Source of the DNA: Eucommia ulmoides
Taxonomy: Eukaryota; Streptophyta; Magnoliopsida; Garryales; Eucommiaceae
Direction: 5' to 3'
NCBI GenBank assembly: GCA_016647705.1
Contig: CM028338.1
Coordinates: 33,857,176 to 33,921,175, forward strand
DNA length: 64,000 bases
The translations under genes were made by a program, and so were the position numbers. A model generated the notes under the pieces. That model was not told where the DNA came from and did no database searches. It saw only the letters and a program-made list of their open reading frames with translations. Below are positions 35,682 to 45,995 of this stretch, piece after piece (within the stretch, counting starts at the first letter, position 1; each line of letters begins with the position of its first letter).

Positions 35682-36895
35682 TGATAGGTGTAATTTACAT
35701 ATCTATTTCCAAATCGAACTTGTTAGTTTTCGAGTATGTTTAGTACATTTTAATATGTTTTTATTCTTTTTAGTATAAATCAGGTGTGTGGGGTGAAAAT
35801 GCATGAAAACGGATCAATAACGATCAAATCGGATCAAGATATGGAAGAACGGTGGAAAAACAAGCATGGAGGCAATATTCTGAAAAGTAGCCCACCGTTG
35901 CGACGTCCAGACCACCGCCGCGGTAGTGAATATACAAAGATGTCCCTTTTCTTGCTGGAAGCCCACCGTCGAGGCAGTGAAACTGCAGAAAAGTTCCTGA
36001 GCCCACCGCTGACTCCACCGCTGTGGCAAAAACACTACCGGCATGCCCACCGCAACGATCTTGAAACGTTCTCAGTGATAAATCTTCAAACTACGGCTAG
36101 TTTCTCTCATTTATTTCTTCATCTCTTAACTTAGGATTATTGTTTGAGCATGTTTAGCTCGTTATTCATTGTATATACGGTTATGACCGTTAGCTAAACA
36201 TGGATTGTCTTAGAGATTAATAATATTTATGAAAATGTTGTTTGTTTGAGTTTGTGTTTTGTTTATGGTTGTTCTTCGTTATTTCGATTGTGTTTGCCGT
36301 GTTATCATGATTATATGCTTAGAAAGATATATTGAGAATGCGGGGTTTGACACTCAAGAAAAGTAACCCCGAATTTGGATTAGGGTAAACACAACGTGAT
36401 GATCCAATAACCCGGGAAGGAGTTGGAAAGTGTGCAATCAATGACGTTGGGGCGAGACTCATGTGACGTAGTGTTGTTAAGACATTGAGGGGGATTTCTT
36501 CATTGACGCAAAGTCGCATATTCACTGGTCTTATACTCGGGAGGGGCGGCGAGTGAGTTTACGAACCGAGATTGTCGGATAGGTTGAACGTCGTTAACGT
36601 AAACTAAAATGACACCAAACACATTTTTGTAAATAAAGTTAATCCCTAGGCAATGTTTTCCCTAAATATCTCAATATAATATTAGTATAATTAGTTTAAT
36701 TAACTTAGTATTAATATTTATTAATTATAAAACACAATTTTAATGTCTAGATAAAATTAGGTTATGATAATCACGGTACTCAATAATAATCTCAACCATT
36801 CCCTGTGGACACGATATCCTTACTCTCCCCATCTATACTAAAATTTGACCCGTATACTTGTGGTGTAAGTGGCGTGCGTCAATTACATGCCACCA
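35682..36895 (+). repeat. 5' LTR (subfamily C) with internal deletion
   Basis: 1214 bp, TGATAGGTGTAATT to GCCACCA. Compared with the 3' LTR it lacks about 175 bp, which removes the sequence between the palindrome array (35891-36058) and the transcript leader. Both sides of the gap share CGATC. This probably destroyed the 5' promoter. Confidence 0.88.
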
Positions 36896-36901
36896 AGTTT
36901 T

Positions 36902-36919
36902 TGGCACCGTTACCGGGGA
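36902..36919 (+). other. Primer binding site, tRNA-Asp type
   Basis: TGGCACCGTTACCGGGGA, with two G-to-A changes from the tRNA-Asp complement. Confidence 0.85.
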
Positions 36920-37039
36920 TTGGTTTTTAGATTATTATAGATATTGTGAGTAAATGACCCGATTTTACTTTAGGAATTTCTCTTGTGTATAATTTTTGTT
37001 TTGTAGTTTTGTTTTTGTTTTCCTGTAGGGTGCTTGAAG

Positions 37040-37966
37040 ATGTTAGATCAACAGGTACTCTTGGGTTTCTTTCAACGGGATTCTGAGCCGTTTTATAGTG
37101 CTTGGGATGGATACAAGAAATTGCTATTCTGATTTTTGAACCATCATTTCCCAAGGGAGTGTCAACTACTGAACTTCCTCGATGGGTTATTAGCCACAAC
37201 CAAAATGTGGGTTGAAAGAGTGAATGGTACCACCTCTTTCGACCAACTAAGCGCGGACGAAGCCTATTTGTTGCTGGAAGACATGGCGCCATGGATTGAT
37301 ATTTTGGATCAAGATGGAGAGTCTTCCCCTGCCTTAAAAGACATGTTCGCTACAGTTATGGGGGAAACTCAGAGATTCTTGAGGGAGACGCATGACCGGA
37401 TCAACGAGCACGAGAATTTTCTTAATTATATCGAGACAGTCTGCACCAACATCAATGCTACCGTAACGTCTTTGCAGAAGTAAATCAGTTAGCTAATCTT
37501 CTTTGTTGAGGCTGAGTCAGACGTGGTGGCCCTGGGAGATACAAATGCTATATGCAATGAAATCCACCAGGAGGAACCGGAGACAAGTGGAAGGTACTTG
37601 GATGAGATCGAAGACGATCATGAAGATGCAACACCTCAAGTGTGGAGTGATGATGAAAATTCATATATTAATTGTTGTGAATTTTCACCGTTTGAATTCC
37701 AGCTCGTGACGCCACAGTTGATCCGAGATTATTATATTTACGAGGATTCGATGTGGCTCACTTGTCCTTCGCCAATGTTAGCAACATCCTTTTATGCCCA
37801 CCAAGTACATGAGCCGGTGAGACATGTTGTTGAAAGATCGATCCATTCAGAGCCATATCTCGCCAGTCTTGAGGGCGTTCTGAATCAAGACCTATACGTG
37901 GTGTTATTTAACACGTACTACTAGCGGAAGTAGCTTTTTGACAAGCACTTCGGTGTGTTAGGCTGA
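37040..37966 (+). pseudogene. Gag-like frame of the complete non-autonomous element
   Basis: A single frame of about 308 codons from ATG 37040 to TGA 37964 with five in-frame stops (near 37130, 37481, 37490, 37922 and 37931). It parallels 13150-14142 residue by residue: MLDQQVLLGFFQRD start, WVERVNGTTSFDQLSADEAY, a helix-rich ETQRFLRETHDRINEHE segment, and the acidic tail with IYEDSMWLTCP and SLEGVLNQD. The 13.1 kb copy has an extra block of about 25 residues. Retention of one frame in two diverged copies suggests past selection on the protein. Confidence 0.72.
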
Positions 37967-39488
37967 CGACCATAAACCAAGCGCTTCTTGGGAGGCAACC
38001 CAAGGTCAAAAATAAGTTAGATCCATATCCGTCGATTTGATTCAGAGGCGAGATTCTCTCGCCTCTCAGGTACGTGTTTTAAACCCCCCATCTTAATTTT
38101 CAGGCTATATGATGTCATTGGGATCGCTAAGGGGTCGTTTTGGGCATTACCTGTGTTAAGTTGGTGGTGATGAGTATGTTTAGTATGTGTTTTAGTTGTT
38201 AGTTATGTTTTATTGTTTTTATCGTGTGCATGTTTGTTTAGGGTAGTTATTATTATGTGTTGAGTTTTGATTTCATCTCGGCCATTACCCGATGATGAGT
38301 CTGTCCCCTGATTGTTTATTGAGGTCGAGCATAAAGCTCATTCATGTGTGTTCTGTGTGCTTAGTGTGTTGTTTTAGTAAAAGTTATTGTAGATCCCAAA
38401 TGCACGAGCACATAAACTCAATATAGCACTATCTAATTGATTTGAAAATGATTATCCTTCACTCAAATTCATGACAATAGGGATTCTAGAACTTAATTTT
38501 GGGAAAATTCGAGGCGAAATCCTAGGCGAGGTAGTTCAGGAGATATGATTTAGGCAATCATTTTGTCGCTTGAGCCTTTTAAGCTTACCTTGATATATCA
38601 TTATCCCTCGTTATCCTGTCGAAGCCTAAATGACATTTCAATTCTGAACACATAAGCAAATACCCTGTCTAGTTGATCTTTTTCCAAACCAATATCGTTG
38701 AATTAAAGGCACAATGTGAGTAAATCAAGTTAGCATTCGTTATGCTACTTGATGTGAGCGGTTGGGTTTTGAGTGAGCTATTAATTGGTTCGGTATTCGA
38801 GTACTCACTTGTCATTTTTCGTTCATATTTCACACGCCCCTTAAATTATACAAATCAAATAAGTTTGGGGATGTGTTTGTTTGGAAAAAAAAAATGTAAA
38901 TATAGTTTATTTTCGTTTCTTTTTTACAAGTGAGTACGTCGTTCTTAACGTATGTTCAAGGTTGTTTCCAATTTAACTGTGGGGTTTCGAGTGTGAGTGT
39001 GCCAAGCAATGTGCCTTGGGTAACGTTAAGTTAACAGCGTTAACCCATTTTCTCTTCCAATTTACCCTTGGCCATTTTCCCAAAACTGAACCAATACCTT
39101 TTGATCTTTTTGAACCTCCGAGCCTACATTAGTGGAGAATAGAACCCGGGTCAAGCATATGGATTTCCTATACCATAATGGTTTAAGTCATAAACTTTAT
39201 TGAGGGATAATCCCATCAAATCAACGGATAGTTGTATATTTGAGTTTTAACACACACTCTGATAAGATCTAGAATGGAACTTACTATTATTGAACTTTAA
39301 AATTCTAGAACACCACATGGTGTGATTTATGCTTGAACTTTATAGGATTGGGGGCCGATGAGAGAAAAATCGTTTGGCCAATAGATGATAATCAAAACTT
39401 GCACATTTTTGTTTAAGTGTTTTTAGTTATTATTTCGTAATTAGTTGTTATATTTTCTTGTATTGTGTGGGTGTTTTACTCGAAGACT
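37967..39488 (+). other. Conserved non-coding internal block
   Basis: Collinear with 14143-15751. It keeps GAGGCGAGATTCTCTCGCCTC (a hairpin, from 38045), the GGCCATTACCCGATGATGA arm (38280-38298) and the CCTAGGCGAGGTAGTTCAGG stretch (38522). The pairing arm GGGTAATG is lost here. Confidence 0.75.
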
Positions 39489-39514
39489 AGCAAAATTTCG
39501 AGTTTGGATGTATT

Positions 39515-40907
39515 TGATAGGTGTAATTTACCTATCTATTTTCAAACCGAACTTGTTAGTTTTCGAGTATGTTTAGTATATTTTAATATCTTTTTATTCT
39601 ATTTGGTATAAATCAGGTGTGTGGGGTAAAAATGCATAAAGACATATCAATAACGATCAAATCAGATCAAGAGCAGTGGAAGAACGGTAGGAAAATAAGC
39701 ATGGAGGCAATATTCTAAAAAGCAGCCCACCGCCGTGGCGTCCAGACCACTGCTACAATAGTGAATATGCAAAGAGGCGTCTTTTCTTGCTGGAAGCCCA
39801 CCGTCGAGGTGGCGAAACTGCAAAAAGGTTCCTGAGCCCACCGCTGACTCCACCGCTGCGGCGAAGACACTGCTGACATGCCCACCGTCGCGGCGATCAC
39901 TCTGCATCAGATTTAAATATTATTTTGATATTTTAGGACATTTTGTTCTATTTAATCCCTCCCTCTCCCTCATTTTCGGGCATATAGCTCCTTAGAGCAT
40001 TTTTGAAGAGGATTTTGGGGAACTCAAACAAATCCTAAGGAAACGAACACAAAGCAAAGAAAGAGAAGCGATCTTGGAACGTTCTTAGCGACAAATCTTC
40101 GGACTACGACTAGTTTCTCTCGTTTCTTTCTTCATATCTTAACTTAGGATTATTGTTTGAGCATGTTTTGCTCGTTATTCATTGTATATACGGTTATGAC
40201 TGTTAGCTAAACATGGATTATCTTAGGGATTAATAATATTTATGAAAATATTGCTTGTTTGAGTTTGTGTTTCATTTATGGTTGTTATTCGCTATTTCGA
40301 TTGTGTTTGCTGTGTTATCATGATTATATGCTTAGATAGATATATTGAGAATACAGGGTTTGACACTCGGGAAAAGTAACCCCGAATTTGGATTAAGGTA
40401 AACACAATGCAACGATCCAAAAACCCGAGAGGGAGTTGGAAAGTGTGCAATCAATGACATTAGGGTGAGACTCATGTGACGTAGTGTCGTTAAAATATTG
40501 AGGGGGATTTCTTCGTTAACGCAAAGTCGCCTATTCACTCGTCTTACACTTGGGAGAGGTGGCGAGTGAGTTTACGAACCGAGATTGTCGGATAGGTCGA
40601 ATGCCGTTAACATAAACTAAAACGAAACCAAACATATTTTTGTAAACAAAGTTAATCCCTGGGCAATATTTTCTCTAAACATCACAATATAATATTAGTA
40701 TAATTAGTTTAATTAACTTAGTATTAGTATTTATTAATTATAAACACATTTTTACCGCCTAAATAAAATTAGGTTATGATAATTGCGGTACTCAATAATA
40801 ATCTCAACCATTCCCTATGGACACGATACCCTTACTCTCCCCATCTATACTAAAACTTGACCCGTACACTTACGTTGTAAGTGGCATGCGTTAATTACGT
40901 GCCACCA
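39515..40907 (+). repeat. 3' LTR (subfamily C)
   Basis: 1393 bp, TGATAGGTGTAATTTACC to GTGCCACCA. The palindrome array at 39727-39898 has CGCGG/TGCGG cores, for example CCCACCGTCGCGGCGATC. It keeps the segment deleted from the 5' LTR. Confidence 0.9.
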
Positions 40908-41319
40908 GTCAGGAGGGCAAATAATGTGGGAGAAATTTCCGCCCACGATTTGGAGCAGACAACGACGAAACACCGGGTTGGAACCACCGGTGAAACCCAA
41001 CCTGGAGGAGGTGATCCAATAATTAATCATAGGTCGATTGCTCTAATAACCCAAGAAATGAATAAATGAAGTATTTGGCCTACTAATAAAGCCCAGCCAC
41101 ACACGGGCAGATCCGATACAAAAAAAGACTTCCTAATAAACGCCGAATTATCATAACTATGGATATTAGGTCAACGATAATCGTTACCTTACCTACCCTC
41201 CTCTCCATGCACAAACGTGATTAATGTAACATCCCGTAATGGGAGCGCATGCAACATTCACAACAGTTAAGTGTGGAACGTGAAGAGGATTATGGCAAGG
41301 ATGGTTACCAGGGGTACGG

Positions 41320-41354
<35 letters not shown>

Positions 41355-41356
<2 letters not shown>

Positions 41357-41682
41357 TTGACCTCACAGGTCATTTTAAACTATGCCAGATACTTCTTCTG
41401 TCATTTTGTAAATATCAGAGACCTCTCATGTCTTTTTGCTCAAACACCATTTACCTCATTTTGGACAAAATTTTCCTTAGGTTATTTTTAAAAAACAATC
41501 ATTAGCACCTCTATATTTTTAAAATTATATTTTTTACCCTTAAATTTTTAAATAATTATATTTACTTCTCACCGCCATTGTCTAACTCCCACCGCCACCG
41601 CCACTGCCCAACTCCCACTACCCACCGCCACCACCCATCATCGCCACCACCCACTACCACCACTGGAGATAGAGAAAAAAAT

Positions 41683-41747
<65 letters not shown>

Positions 41748-42200
41748 AAAATGGGGGTGGTAGTGGCGATGGGAGGTGGTGGGTAGCTATGGTGAGAGAT
41801 GGCAGAGGGTGGCGGTGGGTAGTGGCAACGATAGGAAGTGGCGGTAGAAGGTGGCGGAAGGTGGGAGGTGGCGGTAGGTAGTGGTGGGCGGCGACGGTGG
41901 TCAATGGTGGTTGGTGGTAGGTAGTGGTGGTGGTGGTAGTGGTCGGTGGTAGAAGGTGGTAATGAATATATATAAATTAAAGAGTTATTTATGTATTTTA
42001 GTTTTTTATTATTTAATTATTTTTTAAATAGTCAAGGGTAAAATTGGTATTACAATAAAAAATAATTATTATTTTTTAATCAATAAGGGATGTAAGTGGT
42101 GTTTGAGTAAAAAGACATGAGAGGTCTTTGGTATTTGCAAAATGACAGGAGAAGTAGCTAGTATATTGCAAAATGACAGAAGAGGTCAATGGCATATACC

Positions 42201-42202
<2 letters not shown>
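41355..42202. mobile_element. TIR element inserted in an AT repeat of the Tat 3' LTR
   Basis: Inverted ends of at least 100 bp: the left reads CATTGACCTCACAGGTCATT, and the right end reversed reads GCCATTGACCTCTTCTGTCATT; both continue with CTCTCATGTCTTTTT and CTCAAACACC. The centre is a long (AT)n flanked by CCACC-rich text on the left and GGTGG-rich text on the right, so the fold-back continues almost to the middle. No transposase. The target duplication cannot be read because the element lies within TA repeats. The 5' LTR lacks it. Confidence 0.8.
41686..41744. repeat. (AT)n microsatellite at the centre of the TIR element
   Basis: About 29 AT units separating the two arms. Further AT runs flank the element at 41322-41354 and 42203-42251. 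Confidence 0.95.
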
Positions 42203-42254
<52 letters not shown>

Positions 42255-42478
42255 GCGAATGAGGTATGAAAGGCAGCTATCAATCTTACATTCACAATAC
42301 TCTCCAAAGTTTTATCTCTAAAAGAGCAGTCTGATCTTATTCTCATGCCGGAGATTATTTGGTCGACACTACACCGGTGTTCCCCCCATAGAACTAACTA
42401 GTTTTGCAAGTTGGATTGCAGAAGTTTCCGGCATGTAAGAAGTTGTAACACATACTGGGAATTTTTTTGGCAACATCA

Positions 42479-42656
42479 GATTCTAATGAAACAATCTCCC
42501 TTATCCTTGAAGACTGCCCAAAAATGCAAAGGTCCAAACCTTGGTTGAAGATTGTAAAAGATTTCGAAGCAACAATGGATACATTCTCTAGTTTGCACCA
42601 AGAGAAGAAAACAGATGTGTGGATTACCTTGCTAAGAAAAGAGTGAATAAAGATAC
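42479..42656 (+). pseudogene. LINE ORF2 fragment, middle of RNase H
   Basis: Joining GTGGAGATAGATT (to 26553) with CTAATGAAAC (42484) gives VEIDSNET, then ISLILEDCPKMQ and WLKIVKDFE, the expected RNase H continuation. It ends VNKD at 42656, where the next element inserted (TSD GATAC). One stop is seen near the end (GAG-TGA in another frame only). Confidence 0.8.
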
Positions 42657-44075
42657 TGATAGGTGTAAAATACCTATCTACTCCTAAACGGAATTTGGTA
42701 GTTTTCGAGTGTTTTAGTTATATTTAATTGCTTTTTAGTTAGTTTTTACGTAATTTAGGTGTAGCGACGCAAACAAGAGACAAACGAGCGAAAACGGTGG
42801 GAAAACGATGAAGAAATGATGAAGAAATAAGGTTTCAAGATTATAAAAGCCACCGCCGAGGCGGTGAGAATGCAGAGGATACTTAAAATGTGAGCAATCC
42901 CTCGGCCTAGGCGGAAATTCCACCGCCTAGGCGGAGAAGAGGCAGAAACTTTAGAGCAGTCCCACGGCCTAGGTGGAGATTCCACCACCTAGGCGGTGGA
43001 ACTGCAGAACCTTAACCGACTTAACCTCCACCTAGGCGATGACCTCTGCACAGCAAATGGATATTTTCAGATATTTTGAAACCTTGCACCTATAAATACC
43101 CATTCCCCCATTTCCATTGAAGTCTTTTGGATGCTTGAACGTTCCTAACCCTTAGGCCCTGATCCTTGGCCATTCTTGAAGAGGATATTCATCATCCGGA
43201 GAAGAGGAAACATTAGCGGATCAGTCTTTGGAAACAGTGGATCACTCCACTTTAAGATTTGATCTTTCTCTCTTTGTTTCTCTCTTTGTAATTTAATGTT
43301 TTATTGTAAATGATGATGAATCCCTCTTGGTTTGTAGTTTCAATGGCCAAGATCATGTTAGATTAGATAAATATTAACTAGGGATCGATGTAGTTGTGTA
43401 AATATTAGTTTGGTTTAATATATGTTTCTTTAACAGTTGTTTGCTTTTAATTCCGATGGTGTTTATCATTTTATGACAACTTTAGTATGCTTGTTAAGGA
43501 ATTAGGGTTGGATTTGAGAATCTAGGGTTTGACACTCGGAAGAGATAACCTTGGATTCGGACTAGGGTAAACACATCGTTACGATCTAACGACCCGGGAG
43601 GGCGTTAGTTAGTGTGCAATCGATGATATTGAGGCAAGACTCACGTGGCCTAGAGTCGTTAAGACATTGAGGGGGACATTTTCGTTGACATGAAGTCGCG
43701 TATTTGCCCGTCTTACACTCGGAAGAGGTGGCAGAGGAGTTTTAGAACCGAGATTGTCGGGTACCATAAACTCTATTATTGTTAACTAAAACAAAATCAA
43801 ACATGTATTAAGTTAACGAAATCAATCCCTAGGTAATCAACTTAGTTAGGATTAACCCACTAATTGTAATTTAGCTTAATGTTAATTAGTTTAATTTTAA
43901 TATATGTCTTTAACCGTCTGGATAATAGGATACTATGTCGATTGCGGTATTCAATTATTCAACCCATCCCTGTGGGAACGATATCCGATCTTAAATGATC
44001 CACTATATTAAAATTGAACCTCGTGCACTTACTAGTAGTCAATACGCGAGCGTACAACAAACACTTCGACGTACA
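42657..44075 (+). repeat. 5' LTR, subfamily D
   Basis: 1419 bp. The first 25 bp form the hairpin GATAGGT/ACCTATC. U3 palindromes lie at 42851-43037 and the TATA box TATAAATACC at 43091-43100. The downstream module occurs once (43520-43770). Confidence 0.9.
42851..43037. repeat. Palindrome array in U3 (two composite 61-bp units)
   Basis: CACCGCCGAGGCGGTG (42851-42866), then a composite unit with CGGCCTAGGCGG and CCGCCTAGGCGG (42923-42934, a perfect 12-bp palindrome), repeated once as CGGCCTAGGTGG and CACCACCTAGGCGGTGG. The last unit is CCACCTAGGCGATG near 43028. The TATA box is about 55 bp downstream. Confidence 0.85.
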
Positions 44076-44081
44076 AGTTTT

Positions 44082-44100
44082 TGGCGCCGTTGCCGGGGAT
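44082..44100 (+). other. Primer binding site, tRNA-Asp type, perfect
   Basis: TGGCGCCGTTGCCGGGGAT follows the LTR after 6 bp and matches the tRNA-Asp complement without a change. Confidence 0.9.
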
Positions 44101-44133
44101 GGTGTTGAATTGGTTGATATTGCGACTAAGTAG

Positions 44134-44403
44134 TTGAATATTAATCCAGACAATTCTTTTGTTTTTATTTTTATTTTTTTAAATTTTTGTTTCATTTGTT
44201 GTGATCAAGCAGTGCATGCAATGAAGAAGGAATTGGAAATCTTGACTCTAGATCCCGAGATCGAGTATACGTTGAAAATAATAAGGAGAGAGATAAGAAT
44301 CCAACTTCAAGACCATAAATCGTTATCTAACATAGCATTTGTTTTCCCAAATTCCTTGTTTATGAGGGATTTTTGTGAAAAATGCTCAACAAAATCCAGT
44401 TAG
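44134..44403 (+). pseudogene. Short gag N-terminal remnant
   Basis: The ATG at 44221 is the likelier start: MKKELEILTLDPEIEYTL followed by KIIRREIR, resembling the DPEIE-R-RR start of some Athila-type gag proteins. The frame stops at 44403 and no capsid core follows. The upstream residues from 44134 are leader sequence read through. Confidence 0.5.
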
Positions 44404-44662
44404 GGACGTAAAAACAAGCAAGTTCCATTTTTTTTATCCAAAACCGGGGGTATCAAATTTTTACCCGATTTTTGTTATTATTTATTTTTTTAGAGGCCGG
44501 ATTGGTTTCGGAGCGTGTTTGGAGGTGAATTAAGGAGTGAGGATAATCGGAGATGTGTTTCGTACTTAAAAACTAAAAACATTGAACAAGCGAAGTGGAA
44601 ACGCATGGTGTGGAGCCGTTGTGTGAAAACTTGAAGAAAAAATGAAAATCTAACAACAGGCT

Positions 44663-44832
44663 CATCGCCGCGGCACTGAAAATACAGGATGTCAAGTTTT
44701 CAGCATAAACGTCTCATCGCCACAGCGATGAAACAACAGAATGTTAAATTGTGAAAAAGCGCTTCACCGCCGAGGCGGTGACACGGTAGAACGTTCAAGT
44801 TTTAAAAAGGCGCTCACACCGCCGCAGCGGTG
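44663..44832. repeat. Phased array of four palindromes outside the LTR
   Basis: CATCGCCGCGGCACTG (44663), CATCGCCACAGCGATG (44715), CACCGCCGAGGCGGTG (44765) and CACCGCCGCAGCGGTG (44817) are spaced 52, 50 and 52 bp. In the second unit both arms change together (CATCGC/GCGATG instead of CACCGC/GCGGTG), so the dyad is kept. Confidence 0.85.
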
Positions 44833-45995
44833 AGGCCCCCTGTTTGATTAAAACCATTCTACTTTTCAAAAACACCACAACCACCTCTAAAACTCAAAAA
44901 AATTTCATTTTCATCCTCCCAAACCGTTTCCAACCCTCAAATTCATCATTCCCTTTACAAAATTTTTTATTTCCACTACAAATCAAATTCCAAAAATCAA
45001 TTTTCAACCCCATTTTCATGATTTTCAATTTCTATGGGATTTTGGTTTAATTTTTGGTGATGAGCTAAGTTTCTATGGATTGTTAAATTGTGTGAAACAA
45101 AATTGCATGCTACATTTATCATCTTTTGTTGAAACGTTGCGATTAGTGTGTGCGCAAGATCAAATCTAACGGCTCTTTGGCAATCGCTTTGGCATTGACA
45201 TGAGTGCTCATCCATCTATGCCGCAGGTTCCGCTACACCTTTGCAATCGCCACAATTTCCATTCTGACGTGATAGTGGTGATAATGACTTTTCTCCCATC
45301 AAACAGTAGGGGATGAGACTTTTACGTCTTAACCCCTAGGTATATGTCAGCACCTAATTTTACTTGTCATTGCTCTAAATTGTTATTGGGTTTGCTGCTT
45401 AGTCAGTGAGTGCACTTCCTGTTTTTAAGTTTGGGAGGAATGTGCATCATGTTTTGTGTTGTTAAAGAAAAATGTGAAGGATGGAAATATTTTTTGTATG
45501 TAAAACTTTAATTTTTAGTTAAGCTTTATTTTAATTTTTTGTATATGCATGTTAAATGCTTAGTTTAGTTTATGTATGTTAGTATTTAGATTTAATATAG
45601 TTTTGTGTATGTATGAAGCCGTATATGCTTGATGAGTTGTTGAATTCGTCTAGGGCCGTTTCCCGATGATGAAAATTATCTTTTAATTGTATATCGAGAT
45701 TGGGAGTGATGCTAGTCATGTGTGTTTTGTGTGCTTAGCATGTCGATTAGGTAAACATTATTATGATCCTTAAATCGCACAATCGCATGGACTCAATATA
45801 TAACTATTTGAATGAATTGACGTTGATTATTCAATAATAAGTTCATGACAAAAATGAAGAATCTAGAACTTGATTTGGGGTAGACTTGAGGCAAAATCCT
45901 AGGTAAGGTAATTCTGGAGGCATGACTTAGGCCTTCAATTTTTTTCGCTTGAACCTTTATAGCTAACCTGAAAATTTATTCTCTCGTTCCCCTAT
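44833..45995 (+). other. Non-coding internal sequence, first part of the conserved block
   Basis: No gene recognised. Bases 45420-45990 match the conserved block of the sister elements (TTTTTAAGTTTGGGAGGAAT, CGATGATGAAAATTATC, AATCCTAGGTAAGGTAATTC). Bases 44850-45340 are not seen in the sisters. Confidence 0.6.

Larger units (their letters stand above)
35682..40907 (+). mobile_element. Complete non-autonomous TGATAGG-family element (TSD GTCAG)
   Basis: 5226 bp, with GTCAG exactly duplicated at 35677-35681 and 40908-40912. Order: 5' LTR 35682-36895, primer site 36902, gag-like frame 37040-37966, non-coding block 37967-39488, polypurine tract 39494-39514, 3' LTR 39515-40907. No pol gene is present. 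This is the only copy in the window with both LTRs and both duplications and no nested insertion, so it defines the family. It sits in the Tat element between the antisense frame and the 3' LTR. Confidence 0.95.
26555..42478 (+). mobile_element. Tat-lineage Ty3/gypsy element without reverse transcriptase or integrase (TSD GATT[C/T])
   Basis: LTRs 26555-27243 and 40922-42478 share the inverted ends TGATGT/ACATCA; the 3' LTR start is mutated to TAATGT. The flanks are GATTT (26550-26554) and GATTC (42479-42483). Inside are a Tat-type gag, a protease, a region with 53-bp tandem repeats, and a long antisense frame resembling Pfam PF04195 (putative gypsy-type transposon), which some Tat elements carry between pol and the 3' LTR. 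No reverse transcriptase, RNase H or integrase was found between protease (to about 30700) and the repeats, so it is a deletion derivative. Two TGATAGG-family insertions interrupt it. Confidence 0.85.
40922..42478 (+). repeat. 3' LTR of the Tat-lineage element with TIR-element insertion
   Basis: 1557 bp against 689 bp for the 5' LTR. The difference is the TIR element at 41355-42202 together with expanded AT repeats on both sides of it. Confidence 0.82.

Noticed and set aside
35784-36134. 116-codon frame in the LTR, and its minus-strand counterparts near 35814-36050 and 39662-39907
   Set aside because: They run through the palindrome array and leader of the LTR; other LTR copies do not keep the frame.
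44663-44832. Possible CRISPR-like array of regularly spaced palindromic repeats
   Set aside because: Only four divergent units in plant retroelement DNA, no cas genes; spacing similarity alone is not evidence.
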